Numbered from the stretch's first letter, positions 6,907 through 14,223 are shown. The stretch: DNA of 48,518 nt from Oscillospiraceae bacterium (GCA_022793095.1 JAAWCD010000044.1:1-48518); one strand, 5' to 3'. Program-made: numbers and translations. Notes: generated from the sequence alone by a model not told the origin.

Positions 6907-7104
6907 ATGTTGCAATCCAGAGCGGAATGTATTAAAATCCAAATCAGAGACGGCTGGCTCATCTGTCCCAGGTGCCGCCGCTTTAAGCTGGCCCGGATTC
7001 GGGCCGACACCTGGGCCCGAAACCTGCCCGTCTACTGCCGGAACTGCCATGAAGAACGTGTCGTAAATATCGAACAAAGCCAGTGCTTTCAAAGCCGGAG
7101 CTGA
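6907..7104 (+). CDS. Cysteine-rich KTR-type small protein
   Basis: A 65-residue protein with two CxxC knuckles, CPRC at about 20-23 and CRNC at about 44-47, around the pattern WLICPRCRRFKLARIRADT and LPVYCRNCHEE. This is the layout of the Cys_rich_KTR family, common on Tn916-like conjugative elements and Clostridia phage islands, where it is presumed to be a small zinc-ribbon protein of unknown role. The ATG at 6907 has AAAAGGGG upstream. A terminator hairpin follows within a few bases, so this is probably the last gene of its unit. Its presence points to exchange between phage and conjugative element cargo. Confidence 0.75.
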   Translation: MLQSRAECIKIQIRDGWLICPRCRRFKLARIRADTWARNLPVYCRNCHEERVVNIEQSQCFQSRS

Positions 7105-7147
7105 CACCTGCCCCCTCAGGGGGGTGGCTGTCGGTTCCGGTTTTTTC
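7102..7147 (+). terminator. Terminator after the cysteine-rich gene
   Basis: GACA.CC..CCCCC pairs with GGGGG..GG.TGTC across a three-base TCA loop, followed by GGTTCCGGTTTTTT. The stem is imperfect but GC-rich and ends in six Ts. Confidence 0.6.
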
Positions 7148-7237
7148 GTTAGAGGTGAACGCCCGGGCCTGCCAAAAAACCAGACTCAGGATACAGCAGA
7201 GCACAGGTTCCGGAGCAAAATCAAGGAGGAAATCCAC

Positions 7238-7297
7238 ATGACTCAGGCAATCGAAGCCCCCTTTACCGCCGGCGGATACGAGATTCTCGAGGCGTAG
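7238..7297 (+). CDS. 19-codon reading frame, possibly a truncated gene start
   Basis: ATG at 7238 sits behind AAGGAGG at ideal spacing. The peptide is MTQAIEAPFTAGGYEILEA and its TAG is followed at once by a GC-rich terminator. The N-terminal pattern PFTAGGYEILEA resembles the first residues of longer small proteins on clostridial mobile elements, so this may be the surviving 5' end of a deleted gene; a short leader peptide is the alternative. Confidence 0.35.
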   Translation: MTQAIEAPFTAGGYEILEA

Positions 7298-7301
7298 AAA
7301 A

Positions 7302-7331
7302 ACCCGCCCGGCGCAAGCTGGGCGGGCGGGT
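7302..7331 (+). terminator. Terminator after the 19-codon frame
   Basis: ACCCGCCC (7302-7309) pairs with GGGCGGGT (7324-7331); a T-rich stretch (GTGCATTCTTTT) follows. It also isolates the next promoter from upstream transcription. Confidence 0.65.
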
Positions 7332-7341
7332 GTGCATTCTT

Positions 7342-7370
7342 TTGACAAATTGCGGCGTTTTTGATAAAAA
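7342..7370 (+). promoter_or_regulatory. Promoter of a compact transcription unit
   Basis: TTGACA (7342-7347), a 17-bp spacer, then TAAAAA (7365-7370). It lies directly after a terminator and before a 5' hairpin (7373-7391), defining an RNA of about 400 bases that ends at the terminator at 7740-7777. Confidence 0.6.
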
Positions 7371-7391
7371 AACCGCTCCATCAAGGAGCGG
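7366..7391. terminator. Hairpin: 5' stem on plus RNA, terminator on minus RNA
   Basis: CCGCTCC and GGAGCGG pair around ATCAA. Read on the minus strand it is followed by seven Ts, so it would end any leftward (antisense) transcript. Read on the plus strand it would be the very 5' end of the RNA from the 7342 promoter. Confidence 0.55.
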
Positions 7392-7501
7392 GGCGCTGTT
7401 ACATATCAGGCGGTTGGCCCACCGTTAGAACCCCCGTTTCCCAAAACACAACCCAGCGCAGCGGTAGTGTTTTGAAGAGGAGGAGCAAGGGCGCGAAAGA
7501 A

Positions 7502-7522
7502 GGAATGCCCGAAGGGCATTCC
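7502..7522 (+). ncRNA. Perfect 9-bp stem with GAA loop in the leader of the 28-codon gene
   Basis: GGAATGCCC, GAA, GGGCATTCC: a very stable hairpin in the roughly 185-base leader between the promoter at 7342 and the peptide start at 7563. It has no T run, so it is a leader structure rather than a terminator. Confidence 0.5.
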
Positions 7523-7562
7523 GACTGGAGCGGACTTTGCGGCGACGAGGGAGGTGGTGCGA

Positions 7563-7649
7563 ATGTGGAAAGGACGGGCACAATTCGTGCTCCGATTTCT
7601 GGCATGTCTGGCGGCTTTGCTGGTCATGCTCTCCACGAAAGCGTGTTGA
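7563..7649 (+). CDS. 28-residue hydrophobic peptide, candidate type I toxin or membrane peptide
   Basis: ATG at 7563 has AGGGAGG eight bases upstream. The peptide begins MWKGRAQFVLRFLACLAALL and ends with a short polar tail, STKAC. It has a basic start, one hydrophobic membrane-spanning stretch (about residues 8-23) and a polar end, the general layout of type I toxins and small membrane stress peptides. It is the only frame in a self-contained unit with its own promoter, a long structured leader and its own terminator. No known family is recognised and toxicity is an inference from architecture. Confidence 0.5.
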   Translation: MWKGRAQFVLRFLACLAALLVMLSTKAC

Positions 7650-7739
7650 CCGTCCGGCTGCAGCCCGAGCGGTCAATGGTTTTTGTTTGACTGAGTTGGG
7701 CTAACCGCTGTAACAGCGCCCTTTTGCCTTACTTCAAAG

Positions 7740-7777
7740 CCCCCACGTTGTCAAGCGGCAAAATGGGGGTTCTTTTC
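7740..7777 (+). terminator. Terminator of the 28-codon peptide unit
   Basis: CCCCCA (7740-7745) and TGGGGG (7764-7769) form the stem; TTCTTTTCT follows. Confidence 0.65.
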
Positions 7778-7869
7778 TGTCCCCAGGAGCGGGCCGGCCT
7801 CCCTGGCGCTGGCGCTCCGGGAATGGGAAGAAGCGAAGTTTTTCATCAACAAAAAGGAGGGACCATGAG

Positions 7870-8106
7870 ATGGAATTGGAGGAGCTGGGCATGAGCTACC
7901 TTTCCACGGCGGCGGCGCTGAGTCTGGCCATTCGGGAGCGGCAGCGGGTGCTGAAAGAGGATCCGGCGCGGGGGGATTTGACCGTGGAGCTCCGGCTTCT
8001 GCGTGCCATGCGGAAAGACGCGCGGGAGGTGGGAAGCTATGCCATTCATTACCGGGACCGGAACTTTTGCCGGAACGGAATCTGCGCGGCGTGGCCCGCT
8101 CGATGA
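7870..8106 (+). CDS. 78-residue phage-island protein of unknown function
   Basis: The start at 7870 lies behind AAAGGAGGG. The product begins MELEELGMSYLSTAAALSLA, is helical and rich in Arg and Glu, and ends with a CAAWPAR tail. Proteins of this size and style (a short helical hairpin that begins with ELGMSYL and ends with a Tyr/Arg-rich stretch) often sit directly before sigma-like regulators in clostridial prophages. Its TGA (8104-8106) lies next to the 5' end of the following gene, so the two are probably coupled. Function unknown. Confidence 0.6.
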   Translation: MELEELGMSYLSTAAALSLAIRERQRVLKEDPARGDLTVELRLLRAMRKDAREVGSYAIHYRDRNFCRNGICAAWPAR

Positions 8107-8140
8107 GTACCGGGAGCAGCTGGAGAAAATCCGGGCGCGG

Positions 8141-8917
8141 ATGGAGGCCCTGGAGGCGAAGCGGGACCGCTCGGAGGGCATGGAGCGGACCCGGTGCGAG
8201 TACGAGCTTCAGCTTTTGCGGGAGATGCGGCGGGATTTGAAGGCGGCGCAGCGGGTCTGCGCGGCATCGGCGGCCCGGGAAGTGAAGCGGATGAGCTTGG
8301 ACAAGCGGGATGGCACGGGACAGCTGGCGGAGTTTTTCGCAGGGCAGCTGGCGGAGTCCTTGGCGGGAAGCCGGAACAGCGGTGGGGAGCTGGCATGGCT
8401 GCGGGAGGTGCTGGCGGACGGGCTGGCCTTCGAGTCGGAGGAGAACCGGGAGATTTTGCGGCTTCATGACCAGGAGGGCCGGAGGATTGGGGAGATTGCG
8501 GGGATGCTGGGGCGGAGCAGGACGGCGATTTCCCGGCGGCTGCGGCGGACCAGGGAACGGCTGCGGCGGTATGCGGCGGACCGGAGGCGGCTGCGGCGGG
8601 AGCTGCTGGGGGAGGAGCTGGATTTGGAGCGGCTGCTGGGGGATTTGTGGTGCTACGAGCGGGCGCCGAGACAGCGGCAGGTGATGGGGCTGTTTTTCGA
8701 CGGGCAGCGGAATTTTGAAATCGCGGTGGATCTGGGGCTCCGGCCCAGTCATGTGTCCAGGACCCGGAAGCGGGGCGCAGAGAAGCTGGCCGGGCTGGGG
8801 GAGGATGGGCAGGCGCTCAAGGACAGGGCGAAATATGGGAAACGGGCGCTACTGGGGGCGTGGCGAATTGAACCTACTTTTCTTGAAAGAAAAGTAGGCA
8901 AAAGAACTTCAAACTGA
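8141..8917 (+). CDS. Sigma-70-region-4-like phage regulator with two helix-turn-helix units
   Basis: 258 residues from the ATG at 8141. The open frame extends upstream to 8003, and residues DEYREQLEKIRAR just before 8141 look coding, so the true start is uncertain: no good start codon with a ribosome binding site is present and a one-base deletion near 8103 is possible. Two helix-turn-helix units are visible, residues about 102-140 (ILRLHDQEGRRIGEIAGMLG..) and 177-216 (RQVMGLFFDGQRNFEIAVDL..), each like sigma region 4. Such proteins control late genes in clostridial phages (inference). It is extremely Arg-rich. The last 14 residues (from Pro245) and the stop come from the dispersed repeat that begins at 8872. 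Confidence 0.7.
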   Translation: MEALEAKRDRSEGMERTRCEYELQLLREMRRDLKAAQRVCAASAAREVKRMSLDKRDGTGQLAEFFAGQLAESLAGSRNSGGELAWLREVLADGLAFESEENREILRLHDQEGRRIGEIAGMLGRSRTAISRRLRRTRERLRRYAADRRRLRRELLGEELDLERLLGDLWCYERAPRQRQVMGLFFDGQRNFEIAVDLGLRPSHVSRTRKRGAEKLAGLGEDGQALKDRAKYGKRALLGAWRIEPTFLERKVGKRTSN

Positions 8918-9127
8918 TTCTACCGGGGGCTTGTCTAAAACAACAGTTTAAAGTTCTTTTTGGTTTTTTTCTTTCACGCTTTCTTGAAAGAAAGCTTAGC
9001 AAAGAACTTCAGACTGGTTCTACCGGGGGCTTGTCTAAAACAACAGTTTAAAGTTCTTTTTGGTTCTTTTTCTTTCAAGAAAAAGAACGGGTTCTTTTGG
9101 TTCTTTTCTATCAAGAAAAGAACAAGA
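8872..9127. repeat. Dispersed palindromic repeat, duplicated copy (cluster 1)
   Basis: Contains hairpin CCTACTTTTC/GAAAAGTAGG (8873-8898) followed by CAAAAGAACTTCAAACTG. An inverted partner reads CAGTTTAAAGTTCTTTTTGG, and then a second hairpin/partner pair follows. The segment TTCTACCGGGGGCTTGTCTA and its flank recur exactly 100 bp apart (8918 and 9018), so one unit has been tandemly duplicated. It separates the sigma-like gene from the lysis genes. Confidence 0.8.
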
Positions 9128-9139
9128 AAAGGAGGTATT

Positions 9140-9607
9140 ATGGAACACGTGAACCGCTGGAAAGGGGCCTTTGCGGGCTTTTTGGGCACGCTGACCGCCC
9201 TGTGGGGCTGGCTCGGCTGGCTCGTTCTGGGCTGGGTGGCCTTGATGGTGCTGGACTACCTCACCGGATCCGCCGTGGCCTGCAAAAACGGGCTCTGGTC
9301 TTCCGCCAAGGCGAGGGAAGGTATTTGGCACAAGTGCGGCATGATTGTGGCCGTCCTCGTGGCGGCCGGGGCAGACCTGCTTATTTTGACTGTGCTCAAC
9401 AGTCTGCCGATCATTGAATTGCCCTTTGATTACGCCGGGCTCATTTGCCCTGTGGTGCTGGTGTGGTACATCGTCACCGAACTGGGCAGCATCGCCGAAA
9501 ACGCCGCCGGCATGGGGGCCAGCGTGCCCCGCTGGCTGGTGAAGCTGCTGGCGGCTGGGAAGGATGCGGTCGATGGGGCTGGAGACAAACTGACAGGAGG
9601 AAAATGA
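9140..9607 (+). CDS. Phage holin, toxin-secretion/lysis holin family
   Basis: 155 residues from the ATG at 9140, which follows AAAGGAGG; the longer open frame upstream only reads through the repeat. It has a short charged start, then hydrophobic segments at about 14-40 (LGTLTALWGWLGWLVLGWVA) and 65-110, with the family pattern LMVLDYLTGSAVA and KCGMIVAVLVAAG, and a charged C-terminus (KLLAAGKDAVDGAGDKLTGGK region). This is the phage_holin_4_1 layout. Holins form the membrane hole through which the endolysin reaches the wall. The TGA overlaps the amidase start, giving a classic two-gene lysis cassette. Confidence 0.9.
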   Translation: MEHVNRWKGAFAGFLGTLTALWGWLGWLVLGWVALMVLDYLTGSAVACKNGLWSSAKAREGIWHKCGMIVAVLVAAGADLLILTVLNSLPIIELPFDYAGLICPVVLVWYIVTELGSIAENAAGMGASVPRWLVKLLAAGKDAVDGAGDKLTGGK

Positions 9608-10317
9608 TGGACTTGTGGGAAATTCCTTTTTGGGCCTGCCACGCCGGGAACTACAAGGCCGGCCGGACGGCTCCCATCCAATACATTGTGATGCACTACA
9701 CCGCCAACAACGGCGATCGGGCCAAGGCAAACTGTCAATACTACGGCGGCACGGTGGTACAGGCCAGCGCTCACTATTTTGTAGACGAGGATGAAATCTG
9801 GCAGTCCGTGCGGGACTCCGACACGGCGTGGCACTGCGGAGCCAAGGGCTACCGCCATCCCGTGTGCCGGAACGCCAACAGCATCGGCGTGGAGCTGTGC
9901 AGCGACAAGGTCAACGGCCAGTATGTGATTACGCCGGAGACGGTTTCCCGGGCGGTGGCGCTGGTGCGGACGCTGGCGGCGAAGTACGGCATCGGCCGGG
10001 CGTGCGTTGTGCGGCATTTTGACGTGACAGGGAAGGTCTGCCCGGAACCCTGGGTGCGGGATGAGGGGCAGTTTGCCGGTTTTTTGGACCGGGTGTTTGA
10101 GGAGGAGACGGGATTGACAGAAGCGCGGGTACGGGAAATCTTGCGGGAAGAGCTTGCGGCGCTGGAGGCCGGCCGGGCCGGGCTGCCGGTTTCCGGCTGG
10201 GCGGCGGAGGCGCTGGAGCGGGCCAAGGATGCCGGGATAACCGACGGGCTCCGGCCTCGGAGCTGGGCCACCAGGGAAGAGGTGGCGGTGATGCTTGCGC
10301 GGGCTGGGAAATTGTGA
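9607..10317 (+). CDS. Phage endolysin, N-acetylmuramoyl-L-alanine amidase (Amidase_2)
   Basis: 236 residues. The ATG at 9607 is chosen over 9604 because AGGAGG (9595-9600) is then six bases away; it overlaps the holin stop by one base. The catalytic domain (about 5-160) has the zinc ligands His30 (in IVMHYT), His137 (in VVRHFD) and Cys145 (in GKVCPEP). A charged helical linker (about 165-190) is followed by a C-terminal region with GWAAEALERAKDAGITDGLR and ATREEVAVMLARA, which is one SLH-like wall-anchoring motif. There is no signal peptide, so export depends on the holin. It cuts the amide bond between muramic acid and the stem peptide. It is the last recognisable gene of the island. Confidence 0.93.
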   Translation: MDLWEIPFWACHAGNYKAGRTAPIQYIVMHYTANNGDRAKANCQYYGGTVVQASAHYFVDEDEIWQSVRDSDTAWHCGAKGYRHPVCRNANSIGVELCSDKVNGQYVITPETVSRAVALVRTLAAKYGIGRACVVRHFDVTGKVCPEPWVRDEGQFAGFLDRVFEEETGLTEARVREILREELAALEAGRAGLPVSGWAAEALERAKDAGITDGLRPRSWATREEVAVMLARAGKL

Positions 10318-10490
10318 GCGGCAGGCGGAATCGCCGGAGAAACCGAAGTACGCGCTGACCCTCGGGGAAGGGGCCAAGTATTACCGCATCAGAGGACGGA
10401 AAATGGCGGAAATGCCTGAAAATCAAGGTTTTTCCACCATTTTCCGAGTTATATAGAGTTGGAAGCTGCGAAACAGTGACAGGAAAACAC

Positions 10491-12449
10491 TTACAGAGAC
10501 ATGGCGGCGTCGAAAGCGGCCCGGGTGACCACCTTGACGTTGCCCACCTTCACGCAGTCACCGATCCTGCGGAAGGCCGGAGCGCAGTCCCGGTAAGACT
10601 CTGCCTCAGCCGCGCGGGGCTTCATGCCCACAGCCAGAATGACGGTATCCGCCTCAATGGTGTGCGTTCCACCGTCCTTGTCCACATAGGTGACGCCGGC
10701 CGCCGTGATACCGGTGACCTTCGCTCCGGTATAGGCTGTGGCGTGGTCGTGGACCTGGCCCTCCAGCTCCTCCCGGTAGGTCCGCATGGCGTCGGGCGCC
10801 AGCTGGTCCTGCATCTCCAGCAGGGCGACGCTCTTCCCGTTCATGCCGTAGTGAACCGCTGTCTCACAGCCCACCTGTCCGCCGCCGATGACCACCAGCT
10901 TTTGACCCACCTTTTCCGGGGCGAAGAAGGAGTCGCCCGCCCAGATGACGTTCTCGCCGTCCACGCCGGGAATGGGGGGAATCAGCGGATCCGCGCCCAC
11001 GGCGCAGATTACGGAGTCGAAGTTCATGTTGGTCAGTTCCTGAGGGGTGGGCTTGGTGTTCAGCTTGACCGCGATGTTTTCGTCGGCGTTCACATGATCA
11101 ATGAGGTAGTTCTTGTATTTCTTCAAATCGTACTTGAAGCTCATGTAATCCGCGTCGTTGAGCTGTCCGCCCAGCGTGCCCTTGGCCTCGAACAGCGTCA
11201 CCCTGTGGCCACGCTCGGAGGCCAGCAGTGCCGCCTTCATGCCGCCCGGGCCGCCGCCCAGGATGGCCACGTTCTTTTTGGTGTACTCCTTGGGCACCAG
11301 CATATCAAGCTGACTCTCCCGGCCCGCGGCAGGGTTGACCGAGCAGGAATAGCAGTGGGTATTCTTGAAGTCGTCCAGGCAGTGGAAGCACTTGATACAG
11401 GGCACGATGTCCTGGGGACGGCCTTCCTTTATTTTGTTGACGGTGTAGGGATCGGCGATGGTGCCCCGGGCCATGGCCACGATGTCCGCCTCACCGTTGG
11501 CCAGCACCCGCTCAATAGCCTCGGGCTGCTGGAAAGCGCCCAGGGTCAGCACAGGAATCTTGATATCCGGGCAGGCCTTGACCGCCTTGGCCAGGTGGGC
11601 GTTGCAGGCCTCGGGCAGGAAGCCGGTGGGGTGGGTGATGGCCCGGAGACGGGGCTCCCGGACCACACCGGCGGAGATGTGGGCAATGTCAATCCGATCC
11701 TGAATCAGCTTGAAGAACTCGATGCAGTCCTCAATCTCAAAGCCGCCGGGGACGAACTCCGAGCCGGAAATGCGGTATTCGATGAGCAGATCCCGGCCCA
11801 CCTTCTGGCGGATACGGTCCAGCACCAGGAGGGGGAACCGGGCCCGGTTCTCCATGGAGCCGCCAAACTCGTCGGTGCGGTGGTTGGAGCGGGGGGAGAC
11901 GAACTCCTGAAGCAGAGTGCCATGGCCGCCGTGGATGAGCAGGGTGTCGAAGCCGCAGAACTTCACGCACTCGGCCAGAGACGCGTAGCGGTCGGCCAGC
12001 TTGTCCATCTCCTCATAGGGCATCTGGTAGAAGTGAAGGCCGTCGTTTCGGGTGAACTCGGAGCAGCCATAGATTTTGCTCTTTCTGGCCTCCGCGGTGT
12101 ACTCGCCCTCGCTGCCGAAGTGAATCAGCTCATAGGAGGCCTTGGCGTCGTAGAAGTGAATGGCGTTGGTGAAGTGGATGAAGTTGCGCCAGCCAGTGGG
12201 ATTTTCAATGTCAAACTTGGAGTGGATGGGATTTTCGCCGGGGTCGTTGACCTGCTGGCCGCCGCACTCCACCTGGGCCGCGCCGCCGATGGCCTTCTGC
12301 ATGTAGTTGCAGATCATAGCGGGTTCGGGATAGGTCGGTGCGTTGTTTTGCAGCATGTGCCCCATGGAGGGGGCGGTGAAGATGCGGTTCTTGAAGGTGA
12401 CGCCGCTGATGGTGATGGGCTCGAAAATGTGGGGATAGTATTGATTCAT
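10491..12449 (-). CDS. FAD/FMN/Fe-S ene-reductase, 2,4-dienoyl-CoA reductase / BaiCD type
   Basis: 652 residues from the ATG at 12449 (AAGGAG nine bases upstream; earlier in-frame ATGs lack a site). Residues 1-about 340 form an Old Yellow Enzyme barrel binding FMN (HGGHGTLLQEFVSPRSN, 173 onward). Cys351, 354, 357 and 369 are the 4Fe-4S ligands (C-x2-C-x2-C-x11-C). Then come an FAD fold (GGGPGGMKA, about 397) and an NAD(P)H fold (VVIGGGQVGCETA). Relatives reduce C=C bonds of enoyl-CoAs, bile acid intermediates, flavones or unsaturated acids. The usual Tyr of the HG-Y-L motif is Thr178 here. The gene is divergent from an anion transporter, with two CRP/FNR-type boxes between them, suggesting inducible reduction of an imported unsaturated acid (inference). 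Confidence 0.9.
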   Translation of the reverse strand: MNQYYPHIFEPITISGVTFKNRIFTAPSMGHMLQNNAPTYPEPAMICNYMQKAIGGAAQVECGGQQVNDPGENPIHSKFDIENPTGWRNFIHFTNAIHFYDAKASYELIHFGSEGEYTAEARKSKIYGCSEFTRNDGLHFYQMPYEEMDKLADRYASLAECVKFCGFDTLLIHGGHGTLLQEFVSPRSNHRTDEFGGSMENRARFPLLVLDRIRQKVGRDLLIEYRISGSEFVPGGFEIEDCIEFFKLIQDRIDIAHISAGVVREPRLRAITHPTGFLPEACNAHLAKAVKACPDIKIPVLTLGAFQQPEAIERVLANGEADIVAMARGTIADPYTVNKIKEGRPQDIVPCIKCFHCLDDFKNTHCYSCSVNPAAGRESQLDMLVPKEYTKKNVAILGGGPGGMKAALLASERGHRVTLFEAKGTLGGQLNDADYMSFKYDLKKYKNYLIDHVNADENIAVKLNTKPTPQELTNMNFDSVICAVGADPLIPPIPGVDGENVIWAGDSFFAPEKVGQKLVVIGGGQVGCETAVHYGMNGKSVALLEMQDQLAPDAMRTYREELEGQVHDHATAYTGAKVTGITAAGVTYVDKDGGTHTIEADTVILAVGMKPRAAEAESYRDCAPAFRRIGDCVKVGNVKVVTRAAFDAAMSL

Positions 12450-12539
12450 GACGCAGCACTCCTTAACATGATAGTCACGTTGCATACAGGCGGCCTCCCG
12501 AAACGGAACCGGTTTTACGCCTTCCTGTTGTTGGCTTTT

Positions 12540-12568
12540 ATTGTAGCGGAAGGATGGGTTTGTGGGAA
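12540..12568 (-). promoter_or_regulatory. Candidate promoter of the ene-reductase gene
   Basis: On the minus strand TTCCCA (12563-12568), 17 bp, TACAAT (12540-12545). The weak -35 is what an activator-dependent promoter would show. Confidence 0.45.
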
Positions 12569-12627
12569 ATAGCAAAACGCGATGACTCTGATAGAAAAAT
12601 CAGATACATTCCGCGCAAAGACCGGTA

Positions 12628-12643
12628 TGTGAAAAAAATCACA
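12628..12643. promoter_or_regulatory. CRP/FNR-family box 1
   Basis: TGTGAAAAAAATCACA: a perfect TGTGA-N6-TCACA palindrome in the 365-bp divergent region between the ene-reductase and the transporter. The rest of the region (12450-12814) is AT-rich and holds no gene. Confidence 0.7.
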
Positions 12644-12740
12644 AAAACGGCCGGAAAACAGGAACAAAAACGCTTTGATTCAAAAATCAAATCACAGCTA
12701 TTGAAAACGGATATTTTTAAATCTCTTTGTGCTGTATTAT

Positions 12741-12756
12741 TGTGATATCTGTCAAA
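12741..12756. promoter_or_regulatory. CRP/FNR-family box 2
   Basis: TGTGATATCTGTCAAA: TGTGA-N6-TCAAA, one change from the full consensus. It is centred about 43 bp before the likely start of transcription of the transporter, taking CATAAC (12781-12786) as -10. No -35 hexamer is visible there, as expected for a class II activator site. Confidence 0.55.
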
Positions 12757-12814
12757 TGCCCGCAACTGGGGAATTGGGGGCATAACGCGTTTCAACAAAG
12801 AGGGAGGTATACAC

Positions 12815-14215
12815 ATGAATCTGACAAAAGTCAACCGCAAATCCCTGATCAGCTGGGCGGTCACCATCGGCTTGCCGCTCATCATCATGCTGGTTCCCAC
12901 CAGCGAGAGCTTTACAGCACAGATCCGGATGTTCTTTGCCATTACGGTGATGGGCATTGCCATGTTCTGCTTTGACGAGATGGACAACGCCATTGCGGGC
13001 ATTCTGATGATGCTGCTGTACATCGTCACCGGCCTGGCGCCTCTGGACACGGTGTTCCGTCCGTGGACCATGGAAATTCCCTGGTACATCCTGGCCACGC
13101 TGCTGCTGGTGAACATCCTGGAGGAGACCACCATCCTCAAGCGGATCGCCTACCATTGTATTGTGCTGGCGGGCGGCACCTACACGGGCATTGTCTTTGG
13201 CATCACCGTCACCGCCATTGTGTCCATTCTCATCATTCCCGGCACCTGGACCAGCATGGCGGTGGCAGCCATCACCCTGTCCATCATCAAGTCCTTGGAC
13301 CTGCCGGTGGGCAAGGCCTCCGGCGGCATTCTGATGGCGGCCTGCTTCGGCTTCCACATCGCCTCCGGCTTCATTTACTCCCCCTCGGGCATCCAGATGT
13401 TCCTGGACATGTCCAAGAGCGTGGAGGGCATTGACCCGGCCGGGCTGAACACCAACTTCATCGACTTCTTCATTCAGGATCTGCCCCTGGTGGCGCTGCC
13501 CTTCCTCATTGCCTTCATCATCACCAAGGTCATGAAGCCGGAGACCCCCATCAACGGCAAGGCCTACTTCCAGGAGAAGCTGAAGGAGCTGGGCCCCATG
13601 GACCGGAATGACAAGAAGGTGCTGGTCATCCTGCTGGCGCTGCTGGCCTACCTGCTGAGCAACCGCTGGACCCACTGGAACATGCTGTACGGTTTCCTGC
13701 TGGCGCCCATCATCTGCTATCTGCCCGGCATCAAGGTGGGCAAGGTGGAGCACTTCCGCAAGGTCAACTTCAACGTCATCTTCTTCATTGTGGCCTGCCT
13801 GTCCATCGGCATTGTGGCCGCGGGCACCGGCTCGGGCCAGTACATTGTCAATCTGGTGCTGCCGATGATGTCCAACACCGGCACCTACGGCTTCCTGGCC
13901 ATTGTGTTTGTGTTCGGCATCCTGGTCAACTTCCTGCTGACCCCCATGGCGGCCATGTCCACCATCGCGCCCCTGCTGTCCGGCATCGCCGTGAGCCTGG
14001 GCGTGACGCCGCTGGTGACGACCTATTCCTTCTATCTGGGCTTGGATCAGCTGATTCTGCCCTATGAGATCGGCACCTATCTGATTTTCTTCAGCATGGG
14101 TTATGTCACCCTGCGGGACTTCGCCAAGTGCAGCGCCATTAAAATGGCGGTGAGCGTGGTCTTTACCCTGGCCATTATGATTCCCTGGTGGCTTTTTGTG
14201 GTCAAAATTATGTGA
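12815..14215 (+). CDS. SLC13/DASS-family anion (dicarboxylate-type) transporter
   Basis: A 466-residue integral membrane protein with about 11-12 hydrophobic segments and a central cytoplasmic loop (about residues 235-265, with MKPETPINGKAYFQEKLKEL). Length, the paired-repeat layout and the late segment FLLTPMAAMSTIAPLLSG fit the divalent anion:sodium symporter family, which carries succinate, malate, citrate, tartrate and similar acids. GGGAGG lies upstream of the ATG. It is divergent from the ene-reductase and shares its control region with two CRP-type boxes, so the pair probably handles one substrate class: import of an unsaturated organic acid, then reduction. The substrate itself cannot be deduced. 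An alternative is a related ArsB/NhaD-fold carrier. Confidence 0.78.
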   Translation: MNLTKVNRKSLISWAVTIGLPLIIMLVPTSESFTAQIRMFFAITVMGIAMFCFDEMDNAIAGILMMLLYIVTGLAPLDTVFRPWTMEIPWYILATLLLVNILEETTILKRIAYHCIVLAGGTYTGIVFGITVTAIVSILIIPGTWTSMAVAAITLSIIKSLDLPVGKASGGILMAACFGFHIASGFIYSPSGIQMFLDMSKSVEGIDPAGLNTNFIDFFIQDLPLVALPFLIAFIITKVMKPETPINGKAYFQEKLKELGPMDRNDKKVLVILLALLAYLLSNRWTHWNMLYGFLLAPIICYLPGIKVGKVEHFRKVNFNVIFFIVACLSIGIVAAGTGSGQYIVNLVLPMMSNTGTYGFLAIVFVFGILVNFLLTPMAAMSTIAPLLSGIAVSLGVTPLVTTYSFYLGLDQLILPYEIGTYLIFFSMGYVTLRDFAKCSAIKMAVSVVFTLAIMIPWWLFVVKIM

Positions 14216-14223
14216 TGTGTTCT

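Noticed and set aside
7399..7676. Protein-coding minus-strand frames over the 28-codon peptide unit
   Set aside because: Three overlapping frames are open at once, none has a ribosome binding site, and their composition is Ser/Pro/Arg-rich. More likely they reflect a conserved RNA or peptide unit on the plus strand.
3794..10317. A complete prophage or tailocin
   Set aside because: No integrase, terminase, portal, capsid or tail gene is present, and no attachment-site duplication could be found at the borders. It is called a remnant or island.
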